Below are positions 1-6,077 of a stretch of 11,377 nt of DNA, one piece after another (position 1 is the stretch's first letter; the number at the start of each line of letters is the position of its first letter). Below the pieces are notes generated by a model. It ran no database searches, was not told the origin of the DNA, and was given only the letters and a program-made list of their open reading frames with translations. Made by a program: the position numbers and the translations under genes. Location of the stretch: the NCBI GenBank assembly GCA_913776675.1, contig CAJYRE010000581.1:1-11377 (forward strand), in the 5' to 3' direction. This stretch comes from Rhizobiaceae bacterium. GTDB taxonomy: Bacteria; Pseudomonadota; Alphaproteobacteria; Rhizobiales; Rhizobiaceae.

Positions 1-177
1 CTCACAATGGAACGTTATACGGGTTGTACGGATCAAAAAACTAACGCTTCTTTTTTAAGGCTATGCTTTAAACAGTAGAAATTGTAAGCATTTAGCCGTA
101 TGGGTTCACATGCACCGCGCACGGCCAATGAAAAGCTCCTAACCTGATTTGCGATCTTCATCTTTTAAGGGACTGCC
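1..177. other. Intergenic leader upstream of the receiver-kinase gene
   Basis: This stretch holds no convincing gene. It ends in a good ribosome binding site (AAGGGA at 167-172) for the gene starting at 178. A GGAAC box at 9-13 resembles an EcfG -35 element, but 16-17 bases downstream the sequence is GGAT/GATC rather than CGTT, so I do not call a promoter. No clear sigma-70 pair or terminator was recognised. The neighbouring gene to the left is outside the window. Confidence 0.5.
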
Positions 178-1218
178 ATGGATCTGCGTATCCTTCATAT
201 TGACGACGATTTCGCTTTTGCCCAATTGTTGAAAAAAAAGCTTTCTCGTCGTGATTGCGCTGTCATGCACGAAAACGATGCAGATTCGGCGATTGCATTG
301 TTGCAAAAAGAACCATTTGATGTGGTGATTCTGGATCATTATCTGGAAAATACCACCGGCCATGACGTGCTTGAGCGCGTGCGGCATTTGAACATCCAGG
401 TGCCGATTATTTATATTACCGGCTCGAATGAGGCCAGAGTGGCGATTGACGCGATCAAAGCCGGGGCCGCCGATTATGTGATTAAAACCGTTCATGACGA
501 TTTTTTTGATTTGATGGAAGATGCTGTTCGCCAAACGGTCAGCACGGCACGCCTGAAGCGTGAAAAAGAGCTGGCCGATGATGAAATTCGTCGCGGAAAA
601 GAGCGGGCTGAAACGTTGCTGGCGGAAATGAACCATCGGGTTGCCAACAGTCTGGCGCTTGTGGCCGGCTTGTTGCGCCTTCAGGCGGGGTCAACGGATA
701 ATGAGCAATTGCGCCAGGCGCTGACCGAGACCCAAAACCGCATATCGGCCATTGCTGGCATGCATCGCAGTCTTTACACATATGATAATGTCAGCCATGT
801 CGAAATGGATCGCTATTTGCATGCGCTGGTCAAGGATATTTCCAGCACGGTTGGCAGCCAACAGAATCTGGTGGAGATTGTTGTGGAAGCGGATTCTATA
901 CAGCTTCCCGCGGATAAAGCTGTTTCTGCTGGCATGATTGTGACTGAACTGGTGACGAATGCTCTGAAATATGCCTATCCCGAAGGTGTTGCCGGTCAAA
1001 TCATTGTCAGCCTGAAGCAGCAGGATGCCTCACAGGCACGGTTGGCCGTCGAAGACTTTGGTGTCGGCATGGATAGCCACCATAATAACCCAGCCTCGAC
1101 CGGGCTGGGGCAAAAAATCGTTAAATCGATGGCGGACACGATTGGTGGCGGCATTCATTATCCTGCGCGCGACAAGGGTTCTGTGGCGGAAGTCATCATC
1201 AATCTTGTGCCTGCATGA
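178..1218 (+). CDS. Response regulator receiver fused to HisKA_2-type histidine kinase
   Basis: This is a 346-residue two-component protein. The N-terminal receiver domain (about 3-120) has the acidic pocket D9/D10/D11, phospho-acceptor D53 in VVILDHY, T81 and K103. A short charged helical linker (about 125-148) follows. The HisKA_2-type phosphotransfer box has EMNHRV with H153, and the HATPase domain has an N-box around N261 (ELVTNALKYAYP), a G1 box (VEDFGVGMD) and a late GLGQKIV box. There is no signal peptide, membrane segment or PAS/GAF sensor, so it is a soluble kinase probably driven by phosphorylation of its own receiver. HisKA_2 and HWE kinases are the classes known to control PhyR in the alphaproteobacterial general stress response, and nepR-ecfG lies about 1.5 kb away. 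I therefore infer a stress-response role, without proof of its partner. The ATG start is supported by AAGGGA five bases upstream. The gene converges on the Crp/Fnr gene with a 19-base gap and no visible terminator. Confidence 0.9.
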   Translation: MDLRILHIDDDFAFAQLLKKKLSRRDCAVMHENDADSAIALLQKEPFDVVILDHYLENTTGHDVLERVRHLNIQVPIIYITGSNEARVAIDAIKAGAADYVIKTVHDDFFDLMEDAVRQTVSTARLKREKELADDEIRRGKERAETLLAEMNHRVANSLALVAGLLRLQAGSTDNEQLRQALTETQNRISAIAGMHRSLYTYDNVSHVEMDRYLHALVKDISSTVGSQQNLVEIVVEADSIQLPADKAVSAGMIVTELVTNALKYAYPEGVAGQIIVSLKQQDASQARLAVEDFGVGMDSHHNNPASTGLGQKIVKSMADTIGGGIHYPARDKGSVAEVIINLVPA

Positions 1219-1237
1219 TGTTTGGCGCAAAGCCTGC

Positions 1238-1987
1238 TTATATATAGGGACGCTCGCTGATGGTGTTGGGTTCCCATTTGGCAAGTTCAGCCAGGCTGTC
1301 GGGCTTTAGCACATCGCAACCACGGTCTTTCCACTGGATCAGTTTCATGTCGCCCAGTTTTTTCAATGTTTTGTTGGTGTGAACCACCGACAGACCCAAT
1401 GTGTCGGCAACCATGTTTTGGGTCAGAGGCAAATGTCCGCGTTGTTCTGAGACGCTGCCAGCCTTTACACCACGATGATAGAGAAATGCCATCAGATAGG
1501 CAGCCCGCTCCAGTGCTGTGCGGCGGCCCACACTGAGCAAATGTTCATCCAGAATACTTTCTTCACGCGAGGCAAGCCAAGTAATGTCATAGGCAATGCC
1601 GGGATGTTTTTCAAACAAGGTGAAAAGACGGCTGCGCTCAAACACACAAAGGCGCATCGGTGTCAGGGCATCAACGCTATGCTCCATATGCTCCAGAATG
1701 GCTCCTTGCAGGCCGATCATATCCCCGGGCATGACGTAATTGAGAATTTGTCGACGTCCATCTTCGAGTGTCTTGTAACGAAACCCCCAACCTTCGAACA
1801 CAGTATAGAGATGCGGGCTGTGGGTTCCTTCAGAAATCACGGTCATGCCCGCTTCGCAGTTCAACTCGCCGGATTTGAAGCTGCTGATGAATTTTATCTC
1901 GCTTTCCGAGTGGCTCTTGAAGGCCATATTCATTCTCAAATGACAGTTGGAACATTTCATGAAGGAGGAGGTTACGCAGGAATCCAT
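1238..1987 (-). CDS. Crp/Fnr-family transcriptional regulator
   Basis: This is a 249-residue regulator of the Crp/Fnr superfamily. A cupin-like effector domain occupies about 30-155, with family-typical stretches such as YKTLEDGRRQILNYV and PGDMIGLQ. A dimerisation helix follows, then a C-terminal winged helix-turn-helix (about 186-240) with DTLGLSVVHTNKTLKKL as the recognition region. The N-terminus carries C4, C12 and C15 (CSNCHLR), and C44 lies nearby. This resembles the CxxC start of many uncharacterised rhizobial Crp/Fnr proteins, but it is not the classical four-cysteine FNR iron-sulphur pattern, so redox sensing is only possible. The ATG at 1987 has GAGGG seven bases upstream; the in-frame ATG at 1960 has no such site. 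A perfect EcfG promoter lies about 45 bases upstream (2032-2056), so the gene is probably induced by general stress and relays the signal to a secondary regulon. Ligand and targets are unknown. Confidence 0.9.
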   Translation of the reverse strand: MDSCVTSSFMKCSNCHLRMNMAFKSHSESEIKFISSFKSGELNCEAGMTVISEGTHSPHLYTVFEGWGFRYKTLEDGRRQILNYVMPGDMIGLQGAILEHMEHSVDALTPMRLCVFERSRLFTLFEKHPGIAYDITWLASREESILDEHLLSVGRRTALERAAYLMAFLYHRGVKAGSVSEQRGHLPLTQNMVADTLGLSVVHTNKTLKKLGDMKLIQWKDRGCDVLKPDSLAELAKWEPNTISERPYI

Positions 1988-2031
1988 TTTTTGCCCTCAC
2001 TGCGGTATGATCAAATTTCAGATGTGAAATG

Positions 2032-2056
2032 AACGGAGAAACGGGTTTTCTGTTCC
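2032..2056 (-). promoter_or_regulatory. EcfG-type promoter of the Crp/Fnr gene
   Basis: On the minus strand GGAAC (2056-2052) is followed by exactly 16 bases and then CGTT (2035-2032). This matches the known alphaproteobacterial EcfG/RpoE2 consensus GGAAC-N16/17-CGTT. Transcription would start near 2025, giving a leader of about 38 bases before the ATG at 1987. Confidence 0.85.
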
Positions 2057-2059
2057 CGG

Positions 2060-2083
2060 AAAGACATAGGACATGTCTTTTTT
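2060..2083 (+). terminator. Palindromic stem-loop with T run, terminator-like on the + strand
   Basis: AAAGACAT (2060-2067) pairs perfectly with ATGTCTTT (2073-2080) around a five-base loop, and the T run continues to 2083. The shape is that of a short, low-GC intrinsic terminator reading rightward. No + strand gene ends just before it. It also starts only three bases beyond the -35 box of the Crp/Fnr promoter, so it could instead be a protein-binding palindrome. Confidence 0.4.
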
Positions 2084-2332
2084 AAATGACACACACCGCT
2101 ATCACTGATCAGTTGCGGCGCGTGGCAGACATCAAGCACATAGGCAACTGCAATCCAGAATATGATGGGACCAGTTGGCCGTCTGGTCAGACGATTATCG
2201 GGGCAACGATGAACGAGCGTTTCCGGTTGGGAAAGCGCCCCGGCTTTTCCAAAAAGACGACCCGAAGCATCGCATTTTGATCAGCATCTTATCATGCGAT
2301 CGATTCCGAGCTCAAGCTAAAGGAAAAAGCGT
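2084..2332. other. Spacer without a convincing gene
   Basis: About 250 bases lie between the palindrome and the TTG-started receiver gene. A 64-codon open frame (2086-2280, +) is present, but it has no ribosome binding site and no recognisable domain, so I do not call it. The right end holds the AGGA ribosome binding site (2321-2324) of the next gene. No EcfG promoter was found on the + strand here, so the promoter of the downstream receiver gene is not identified. Confidence 0.5.
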
Positions 2333-2698
2333 TTGAATGGAGCAACTCTTCGCATCTTGATTGCGGAAAGCAATTATTTAATTGGACTTGAAGCAGAACG
2401 GATCATCACAGAAGCGCGTCTTTGTCTCGTGATGATTTGCAGGCGCGATGATCTTAAATCTGCGCTGACGCAATCGCGTTTTGATCTTGTGTTCGTGGAG
2501 GCTGCAGCAACAGGGGAAGGGCGCAGGCTGCAATCTGAAATGGTTCGGACGGCGGGAGCGCGTCTGGCTTTTATTCATACCCGCCACATATTTGATAGCG
2601 GACCCAATGATCATGATGGGACAGTCTATTTTGAAAAGCCTTTCGATGAGTACGCCCTGGCGGCTTTTATCAAGGCTTTTCCATTGCCCACACGATAA
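2333..2698 (+). CDS. Degenerate stand-alone receiver-domain protein
   Basis: This is a 121-residue protein formed by a single receiver-like domain with no output domain. The fold signature is clear: LRILIAESNYLIGLEAERI at the start, FDLVFVEAA for strand 3, RLAFIHT for strand 4 and the conserved FEKPF (K102-P103) near the end. The phospho-acceptor aspartate is replaced by E56, and one acidic-pocket position is S13 (AES instead of the usual VED). E12, T83 and K102 are kept. The protein is therefore probably not phosphorylated in the usual way and may mimic a constitutive state. The start is TTG with AGGA eight bases upstream; an in-frame stop at 2318-2320 rules out a longer protein, and the nearby ATG at 2337 is out of frame. 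It converges on ecfG with a strong hairpin between them. Partner and function are unknown; a role in the neighbouring stress module is inferred from position only. Confidence 0.75.
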   Translation: MNGATLRILIAESNYLIGLEAERIITEARLCLVMICRRDDLKSALTQSRFDLVFVEAAATGEGRRLQSEMVRTAGARLAFIHTRHIFDSGPNDHDGTVYFEKPFDEYALAAFIKAFPLPTR

Positions 2699-2701
2699 AC
2701 A

Positions 2702-2742
2702 ATCACGTCTGTCCTGTTCGGTTGGAGCCGGACAGACGTGAT
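2702..2742. terminator. Bidirectional hairpin between convergent receiver and ecfG genes
   Basis: A perfect 13-base-pair stem (2702-2714 with 2730-2742) surrounds a 15-base loop. It lies four bases after the receiver stop codon and 22 bases beyond the ecfG stop codon, the expected place for a shared terminator. T tracts are weak on both sides (GATTTTGG rightward, TGTTTATC leftward), so termination efficiency is uncertain. Confidence 0.7.
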
Positions 2743-2764
2743 GGATCGATTTTGGCTGTTTTTA

Positions 2765-3325
2765 TCAGATGGCAGATGCCTTGAGAATCGCCGCAGTTTT
2801 TGCGTCGGGGCCAAAATCGCCTTCTCCGGAAATGCCCAAAAGTTCCTGTAAGCGCGCTCTTGCACGGTTGATCCGGCTTTTGATGGTGCCAACGGCACAG
2901 CCGCAGATCTCGGCCGCTTCTTCATAGCTGAAGCCGGAGGCTGAAACCAGAATAATGGCTTCGCGCTGGTCATCGGAGAGTTCAGCCAGAGCTTTTTTGA
3001 AATCCTGCATATCCATCGCGCCATGCTGATTGGGCTGCACGGCCATTTGCGATGTGTAAATATCGTCCGGGTCACCAATTTCACGGCCGCGTTTGCGCAT
3101 TTGCGAATAGAATTCATTGCGCAAGATTGTGAAGAGCCAGGCTTTGATATTGGTACCAGCCTCGAAACTCTCTTGCTTGGCCCATGCCTTCATAATGGTT
3201 TCCTGCAACAGATCATCGGCTCTGTCAGGTACACCGCACAGCGACAGGGCAAAGGCACGCAGACTGGGAATGCTTCCAAGCAGCAATCGTTTAAAGTCGT
3301 AGTCGCCGCTCTCTGCCTCATTCAT
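2765..3325 (-). CDS. ecfG: EcfG-family general stress response sigma factor
   Basis: This is a 186-residue extracytoplasmic-function sigma factor of the EcfG (RpoE2/SigT) group, the master activator of the alphaproteobacterial general stress response. Region 2 spans about 12-80 (DDLLQETIMKAW, then NIKAWLFTILRNEFYSQMRK for -10 binding). Region 4 spans about 108-163, with the helix-turn-helix GFSYEEAAEICGCAVGTIKS and the RINRARARL helix for -35 recognition. I chose the ATG at 3325, which overlaps the last eight bases of nepR, a usual arrangement for the coupled anti-sigma and sigma pair; an upstream frame to 3352 would add an Arg-rich stretch atypical of the family. The gene is co-transcribed with nepR from a perfect EcfG promoter (3557-3581), so it should activate its own operon. 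In the family, NepR holds the sigma factor inactive until phosphorylated PhyR removes it. PhyR is not in this window. Confidence 0.95.
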   Translation of the reverse strand: MNEAESGDYDFKRLLLGSIPSLRAFALSLCGVPDRADDLLQETIMKAWAKQESFEAGTNIKAWLFTILRNEFYSQMRKRGREIGDPDDIYTSQMAVQPNQHGAMDMQDFKKALAELSDDQREAIILVSASGFSYEEAAEICGCAVGTIKSRINRARARLQELLGISGEGDFGPDAKTAAILKASAI

Positions 3326-3530
3326 CGGACTTGGTCTCCGCCGCCGCTGCACTTGCCTTTTCGGCCTTGTCCAGCTTGTCGAGAAGCATAAGCAAATTAT
3401 TCGGAATTTCCTCTTGCTCCAGTTGCCGATAGAATTCTCTGAGTTTCACAGAAATCCCATCCGTCTGGAGAGACTCCTGAACGGGGGGAGAGCCATGTCT
3501 TTCGTTATCCAATGCGTTTTTCATCTTCAT
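3318..3530 (-). CDS. nepR: NepR-family anti-sigma factor
   Basis: This small protein of 70 residues has the NepR core at about 26-54: KLREFYRQL as first helix, EEIPNNLLMLLDKLD as second helix with the conserved proline P43. The N-terminus (charged) and C-terminus (Ala/Glu-rich) look disordered, as in the family. NepR proteins bind EcfG sigma factors and block them; under stress the sigma-like domain of phosphorylated PhyR binds NepR instead. The gene is first in the operon with ecfG, whose start codon overlaps its end by eight bases. Start choice is not certain: ATG at 3530 and ATG at 3524 are both possible, and an in-frame TTG lies at 3539. None has a strong ribosome binding site (GAAAG is the best upstream of 3530). 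The leader would be about 20 bases if transcription begins near 3550. Confidence 0.92.
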   Translation of the reverse strand: MKMKNALDNERHGSPPVQESLQTDGISVKLREFYRQLEQEEIPNNLLMLLDKLDKAEKASAAAAETKSDE

Positions 3531-3556
3531 TGCTTTCAAAAAACTTTTGGTCTGAA

Positions 3557-3581
3557 AACGTCATGACCTGCCTTTAGTTCC
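3557..3581 (-). promoter_or_regulatory. EcfG-type promoter of nepR-ecfG
   Basis: On the minus strand GGAAC (3581-3577) is followed by exactly 16 bases and CGTT (3560-3557). This is the perfect EcfG consensus 27 bases upstream of the nepR ATG, and predicts positive autoregulation of the sigma factor together with its anti-sigma factor. Confidence 0.9.
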
Positions 3582-3656
3582 CGGACGTGCGAAATTTATC
3601 CTTCGCCTGCTTTTCGCTGACGTTGTCTGCGCGGAAAATAAAAGGAAATGGGTGAA

Positions 3657-3681
3657 GGAACAATCCTATTTTTTCAACGTT
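3657..3681 (+). promoter_or_regulatory. EcfG-type promoter of the UPF0391 membrane protein gene
   Basis: GGAAC (3657-3661), 16 bases, then CGTT (3678-3681) match the EcfG consensus exactly on the + strand. The -10 lies 26 bases before the ATG at 3708. It is divergent from the nepR promoter, with 75 bases between the two -35 boxes. A second CAACGTT (3686-3692) repeats the -10 region (3675-3681) eleven bases downstream, near the expected start of transcription. Confidence 0.88.
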
Positions 3682-3707
3682 TTTACAACGTTAACAAAGG
3701 GAGAAAG

Positions 3708-3875
3708 ATGATGCTTTACTATTCTCTGGTGTTTTTGATTGTGGCCCTGGTGGCTGCAGCGCTTGGTTTTGGGGGTATTGCTGGGGTGTCCGTCGGCATT
3801 GCAAAGATTCTATTCTTTGTTTTTCTTGTTCTTTTCGTCCTTTCGCTCGTTTTTGGTGGCATCCGACGCACCTAA
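3708..3875 (+). CDS. UPF0391/DUF1328 small inner-membrane protein
   Basis: This is a 55-residue, very hydrophobic protein with two predicted membrane helices (about 4-25 and 31-50) joined by a glycine-rich turn (GFGGIAG) and ending in GGIRRT. It matches the UPF0391/DUF1328 family of small membrane proteins, whose usual length is about 50-60 residues and whose molecular function is not established. The frame is open further upstream, but the ATG at 3708 has GGAG six to nine bases before it and gives the normal family N-terminus (MLYYSLVF after one extra Met; the ATG at 3711 is equally possible). The upstream frame would overlap the promoter. A perfect EcfG promoter lies just upstream, so I infer stress-induced expression and perhaps an envelope-stress role. 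Confidence 0.88.
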   Translation: MMLYYSLVFLIVALVAAALGFGGIAGVSVGIAKILFFVFLVLFVLSLVFGGIRRT

Positions 3876-3909
3876 GGGAGCGAAAATTTTTCATGCTTCG
3901 TATGGAATA

Positions 3910-3940
3910 TGGGTGTATCCATGGTGAATGGATACACCCA
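3910..3940. repeat. Perfect 11-bp inverted repeat (stem-loop)
   Basis: TGGGTGTATCC (3910-3920) pairs perfectly with GGATACACCCA (3930-3940) around a nine-base loop. It lies 34 bases after the UPF0391 stop and about 115 bases beyond the end of the transporter operon, between convergent genes. On the + strand it is followed by A residues, and on the minus strand by ATATTCC, so neither side has a proper U tract. It may be a 3' stabiliser, a poor bidirectional terminator or a protein-binding palindrome. Confidence 0.6.
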
Positions 3941-3965
3941 AAAATGAGCAATTGGTGCGACAGGA

Positions 3966-4010
3966 GTCTGTTACGGTCAGATTGAACCCGACAGACCCAT
4001 GTTCAATTTT
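3966..4010. other. Two overlapping, mutually exclusive hairpins near the operon end
   Basis: GTCTGT (3966-3971) can pair with ACAGAC (3991-3996). Alternatively ATTGAAC (3981-3987) can pair with GTTCAAT (4001-4007), which is followed by TTT on the + strand. The two cannot form together. The second is terminator-like on the + strand but AU-rich and weak. The remaining sequence to 4056 shows nothing clear. Confidence 0.3.
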
Positions 4011-4056
4011 ATCCAGTACACGCTGAAATTGAATATTTCTGGCAATATCTCTGGCT

Positions 4057-5052
4057 TCACACGCTTGTAGTGAGCGGAAAGTGACAGGCCACGCGGCGCT
4101 GATCGGACACAGGTGTTAGTGGCGGTCGTTGTTGATGGCACATATCGCGCGCCACGGGACAGCGTGTCGAGAATTTACACCCTGTCGGTGGATTGAGCGG
4201 ACTTGGAATTTCCCCTTTCAACAGAATGCGCTGCTGTTTGCCGCGTGTGTGAGGCTGGGGAATGGCTGACAGCAGGGCCTGCGTGTACGGATGTGCCGGG
4301 TTGGCATACAGTTTATCTGTTTCTCCTATTTCAACAATCGAGCCCAGATACATCACTGCGACGCGGGTGGAGACTTGCCGCACCACGGCCAGATCATGGG
4401 CAATGAAGACATAGGTCAGGTTCAGCTTTTCCCGCAGATCACTGAACAGATTGACGATTTGCGCTTGCACCGACACATCCAGCGCCGATACTGGCTCATC
4501 GGCGACGATCACCTTTGGTTCAATGGCCAAGGCACGGGCAATGCCGATGCGCTGGCGTTGTCCGCCGGAAAATTCATGTGGGTAGCGATCGAGATATTCC
4601 CGGCGCAGGCCGACAAGATCCATCAGGTCTGCCAGTCGCTCTTCAATGGCGGCTCCCTCGCGGATTTTATGGACTTTCAGCACCTCTCCCAGCACATCGC
4701 GGATTTTGCGACGCGGATTGAGCGAGGCCGACGGGTCTTGAAAAATCATCTGCATTTTCCGGCGCACCGGCAACAGCTCGGCCCCTTCGGCCTTGGTGAT
4801 GGTTTCGCCATCAAACTCCAGTGTGCCGCCGGTAATATCATACAGGCGGGTCAGGCAGCGGCCCAGTGTGGATTTGCCAGAGCCGGATTCGCCCACCAGA
4901 CCAAGGGTTTCGCCTGGAAAAACCTCAAGGCTGATCTTGTCTACCGCATGAAGTGTGCGGCCGGAGCCGGGACGGATTGTTTTCCCCACAGTGAAATTTT
5001 TGCTCAGGTCATGGGCTGCCAGAAGCGGCTTTCGGGTATCGGGCAGGCTCAT
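4057..5052 (-). CDS. Peptide ABC transporter ATPase, DppF/OppF type
   Basis: This is a 331-residue cytoplasmic ATPase powering the importer. Walker A is GESGSGKS (54-61), the Q-loop is Q105 ([11 protein letters not shown]), the signature is FSGGQRQR (161-168), Walker B ends in D185-E186, and the switch histidine is H219 (IAHDLAVVR). All catalytic residues are intact. The C-terminal oligopeptide-transporter extension is present ([15 protein letters not shown]), followed by the CKFSTRCP...C cysteine cluster typical of Dpp/Opp ATPases. I chose the ATG at 5052, which overlaps the preceding ATPase stop as ATGA and has GGAGGAG upstream; the open frame continues to 5118 but lies inside the other gene. 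It is the last gene of the operon and should form a heterodimer with the DppD-type ATPase. Substrate cannot be read from the ATPase. Confidence 0.95.
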   Translation of the reverse strand: MSLPDTRKPLLAAHDLSKNFTVGKTIRPGSGRTLHAVDKISLEVFPGETLGLVGESGSGKSTLGRCLTRLYDITGGTLEFDGETITKAEGAELLPVRRKMQMIFQDPSASLNPRRKIRDVLGEVLKVHKIREGAAIEERLADLMDLVGLRREYLDRYPHEFSGGQRQRIGIARALAIEPKVIVADEPVSALDVSVQAQIVNLFSDLREKLNLTYVFIAHDLAVVRQVSTRVAVMYLGSIVEIGETDKLYANPAHPYTQALLSAIPQPHTRGKQQRILLKGEIPSPLNPPTGCKFSTRCPVARDMCHQQRPPLTPVSDQRRVACHFPLTTSV

Positions 5053-6074
5053 ACAAGCTCCTCCAGAGGCAAAACGGTTTGGCGAAGCGCGGTGCGTTCC
5101 CGGTTCTTCAGCACGCAAAGACAGGACTGGTCCTGTTCACGGTGAAGCGGCGGATGAGAGCCACATTCCGGGCGTGCAAAGCCACAACGGGGGGCAAAGC
5201 CGCAAGCCTCAGACAGCGTATCCGGGGTGGGCGGCATGCCGGGAATGGATTTCAGTCGGGAAAGCCGCGGGCCGGTGAGGGGTGGAATGGAAGCCATCAG
5301 TCCCCAGGTGTAGGGATGCAGCGGATTGGTGAAAATCTGCTCGGTCGGGCCGCGCTCAACAATGCGTCCCGCATACATCACCGCCACCTGATCGGCCACT
5401 TCGGAAACCACACCCATATCATGGGTGATGAGAATGATGGCCGAGCCAAAATCTTTGCGCAGCCGCAACAGGAGATCCAGCACTTGTGCCTGCACGGTCA
5501 CATCCAGCGCCGTGGTTGGCTCATCGGCCACCAGCAGGGCGGGGTTGCATGACAACGCCATGGCAATGACGGCGCGCTGTCGCATACCGCCCGAGAGTTG
5601 GTGCGGATAACGATCCACGGCTTCACCCGGATTGGACAGGCCCACCTCGCCCAGCAGCTCAATGGCCCGCAGGCGTGCAGCACGGGCAGAAATGGCCTCA
5701 TGGGCACGGATTTGCTCGGCAATCTGCCAGCCAATCGTATAAACAGGGGTCAGAGCGGTCATCGGATCTTGCGAGATCAGACCGATGTCCTTGCCGCGAA
5801 TGCTGCGCATCTGCTGGGCTGACATTTCCATGATCCGTTTGCCGCGAAAGGCAACTGCGCCATCCACCCTTGTGGTTTTGGGATCATGCAAGCCCAGCAG
5901 CGACAGCAGGGTGACGGATTTTCCAGAGCCGGATTCGCCGACAATCGACAGGATTTCACATTCGCGTACCGTAAACGATACATCCCGGACCGATTTGACC
6001 ATGCCATGGTCGGTGGCAAAGGAAACGGAAAGTCCGTTGACATCCAGCAGTACAGGTTTTTCCATAAGTGTCAT
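5049..6074 (-). CDS. Peptide ABC transporter ATPase, DppD/OppD type
   Basis: This is a 341-residue ATPase, partner of the following DppF-type subunit. Walker A is GESGSGKS (46-53), the Q-loop is Q102 (ISQDPMTALTPVYTIG, a DppD/OppD hallmark), the signature is LSGGMRQR (160-167), Walker B ends in D184-E185, and the switch histidine is H218 (ITHDMG). The C-terminal extension has NPLHPYTWGLMASIP and a CGFAPRCGFARPEC cluster; in Dpp/Opp homologues this region carries conserved cysteines that can bind an iron-sulphur cluster. The ATG at 6074 follows the permease stop by three bases and has AGGGAG about eight bases upstream. The end overlaps the next gene by four bases (ATGA), indicating translational coupling. 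Confidence 0.95.
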   Translation of the reverse strand: MTLMEKPVLLDVNGLSVSFATDHGMVKSVRDVSFTVRECEILSIVGESGSGKSVTLLSLLGLHDPKTTRVDGAVAFRGKRIMEMSAQQMRSIRGKDIGLISQDPMTALTPVYTIGWQIAEQIRAHEAISARAARLRAIELLGEVGLSNPGEAVDRYPHQLSGGMRQRAVIAMALSCNPALLVADEPTTALDVTVQAQVLDLLLRLRKDFGSAIILITHDMGVVSEVADQVAVMYAGRIVERGPTEQIFTNPLHPYTWGLMASIPPLTGPRLSRLKSIPGMPPTPDTLSEACGFAPRCGFARPECGSHPPLHREQDQSCLCVLKNRERTALRQTVLPLEELV

Positions 6075-6077
6075 GGC

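Noticed and set aside
9..33. GGAAC at 9-13 as a possible EcfG -35 for the receiver-kinase gene
   Set aside because: The bases at the required -10 distance are GGAT or GATC, not CGTT, and the leader would be over 130 bases.
1238..1987. Classical oxygen-sensing FNR protein
   Set aside because: The cysteine spacing (C4, C12, C15, C44) does not match the FNR [4Fe-4S] pattern. Only Crp/Fnr superfamily membership is supported.
2086..2280. A 64-codon + strand frame in the spacer before the pseudo-receiver gene
   Set aside because: No ribosome binding site, no recognisable domain, and it starts directly after a terminator-like T run. It could be expressed but I cannot support it.
4291..5145. A 284-codon + strand frame opposite the DppF-type ATPase gene
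   Set aside because: It is antisense to an intact ATPase with every catalytic motif, and has no ribosome binding site or domain of its own.
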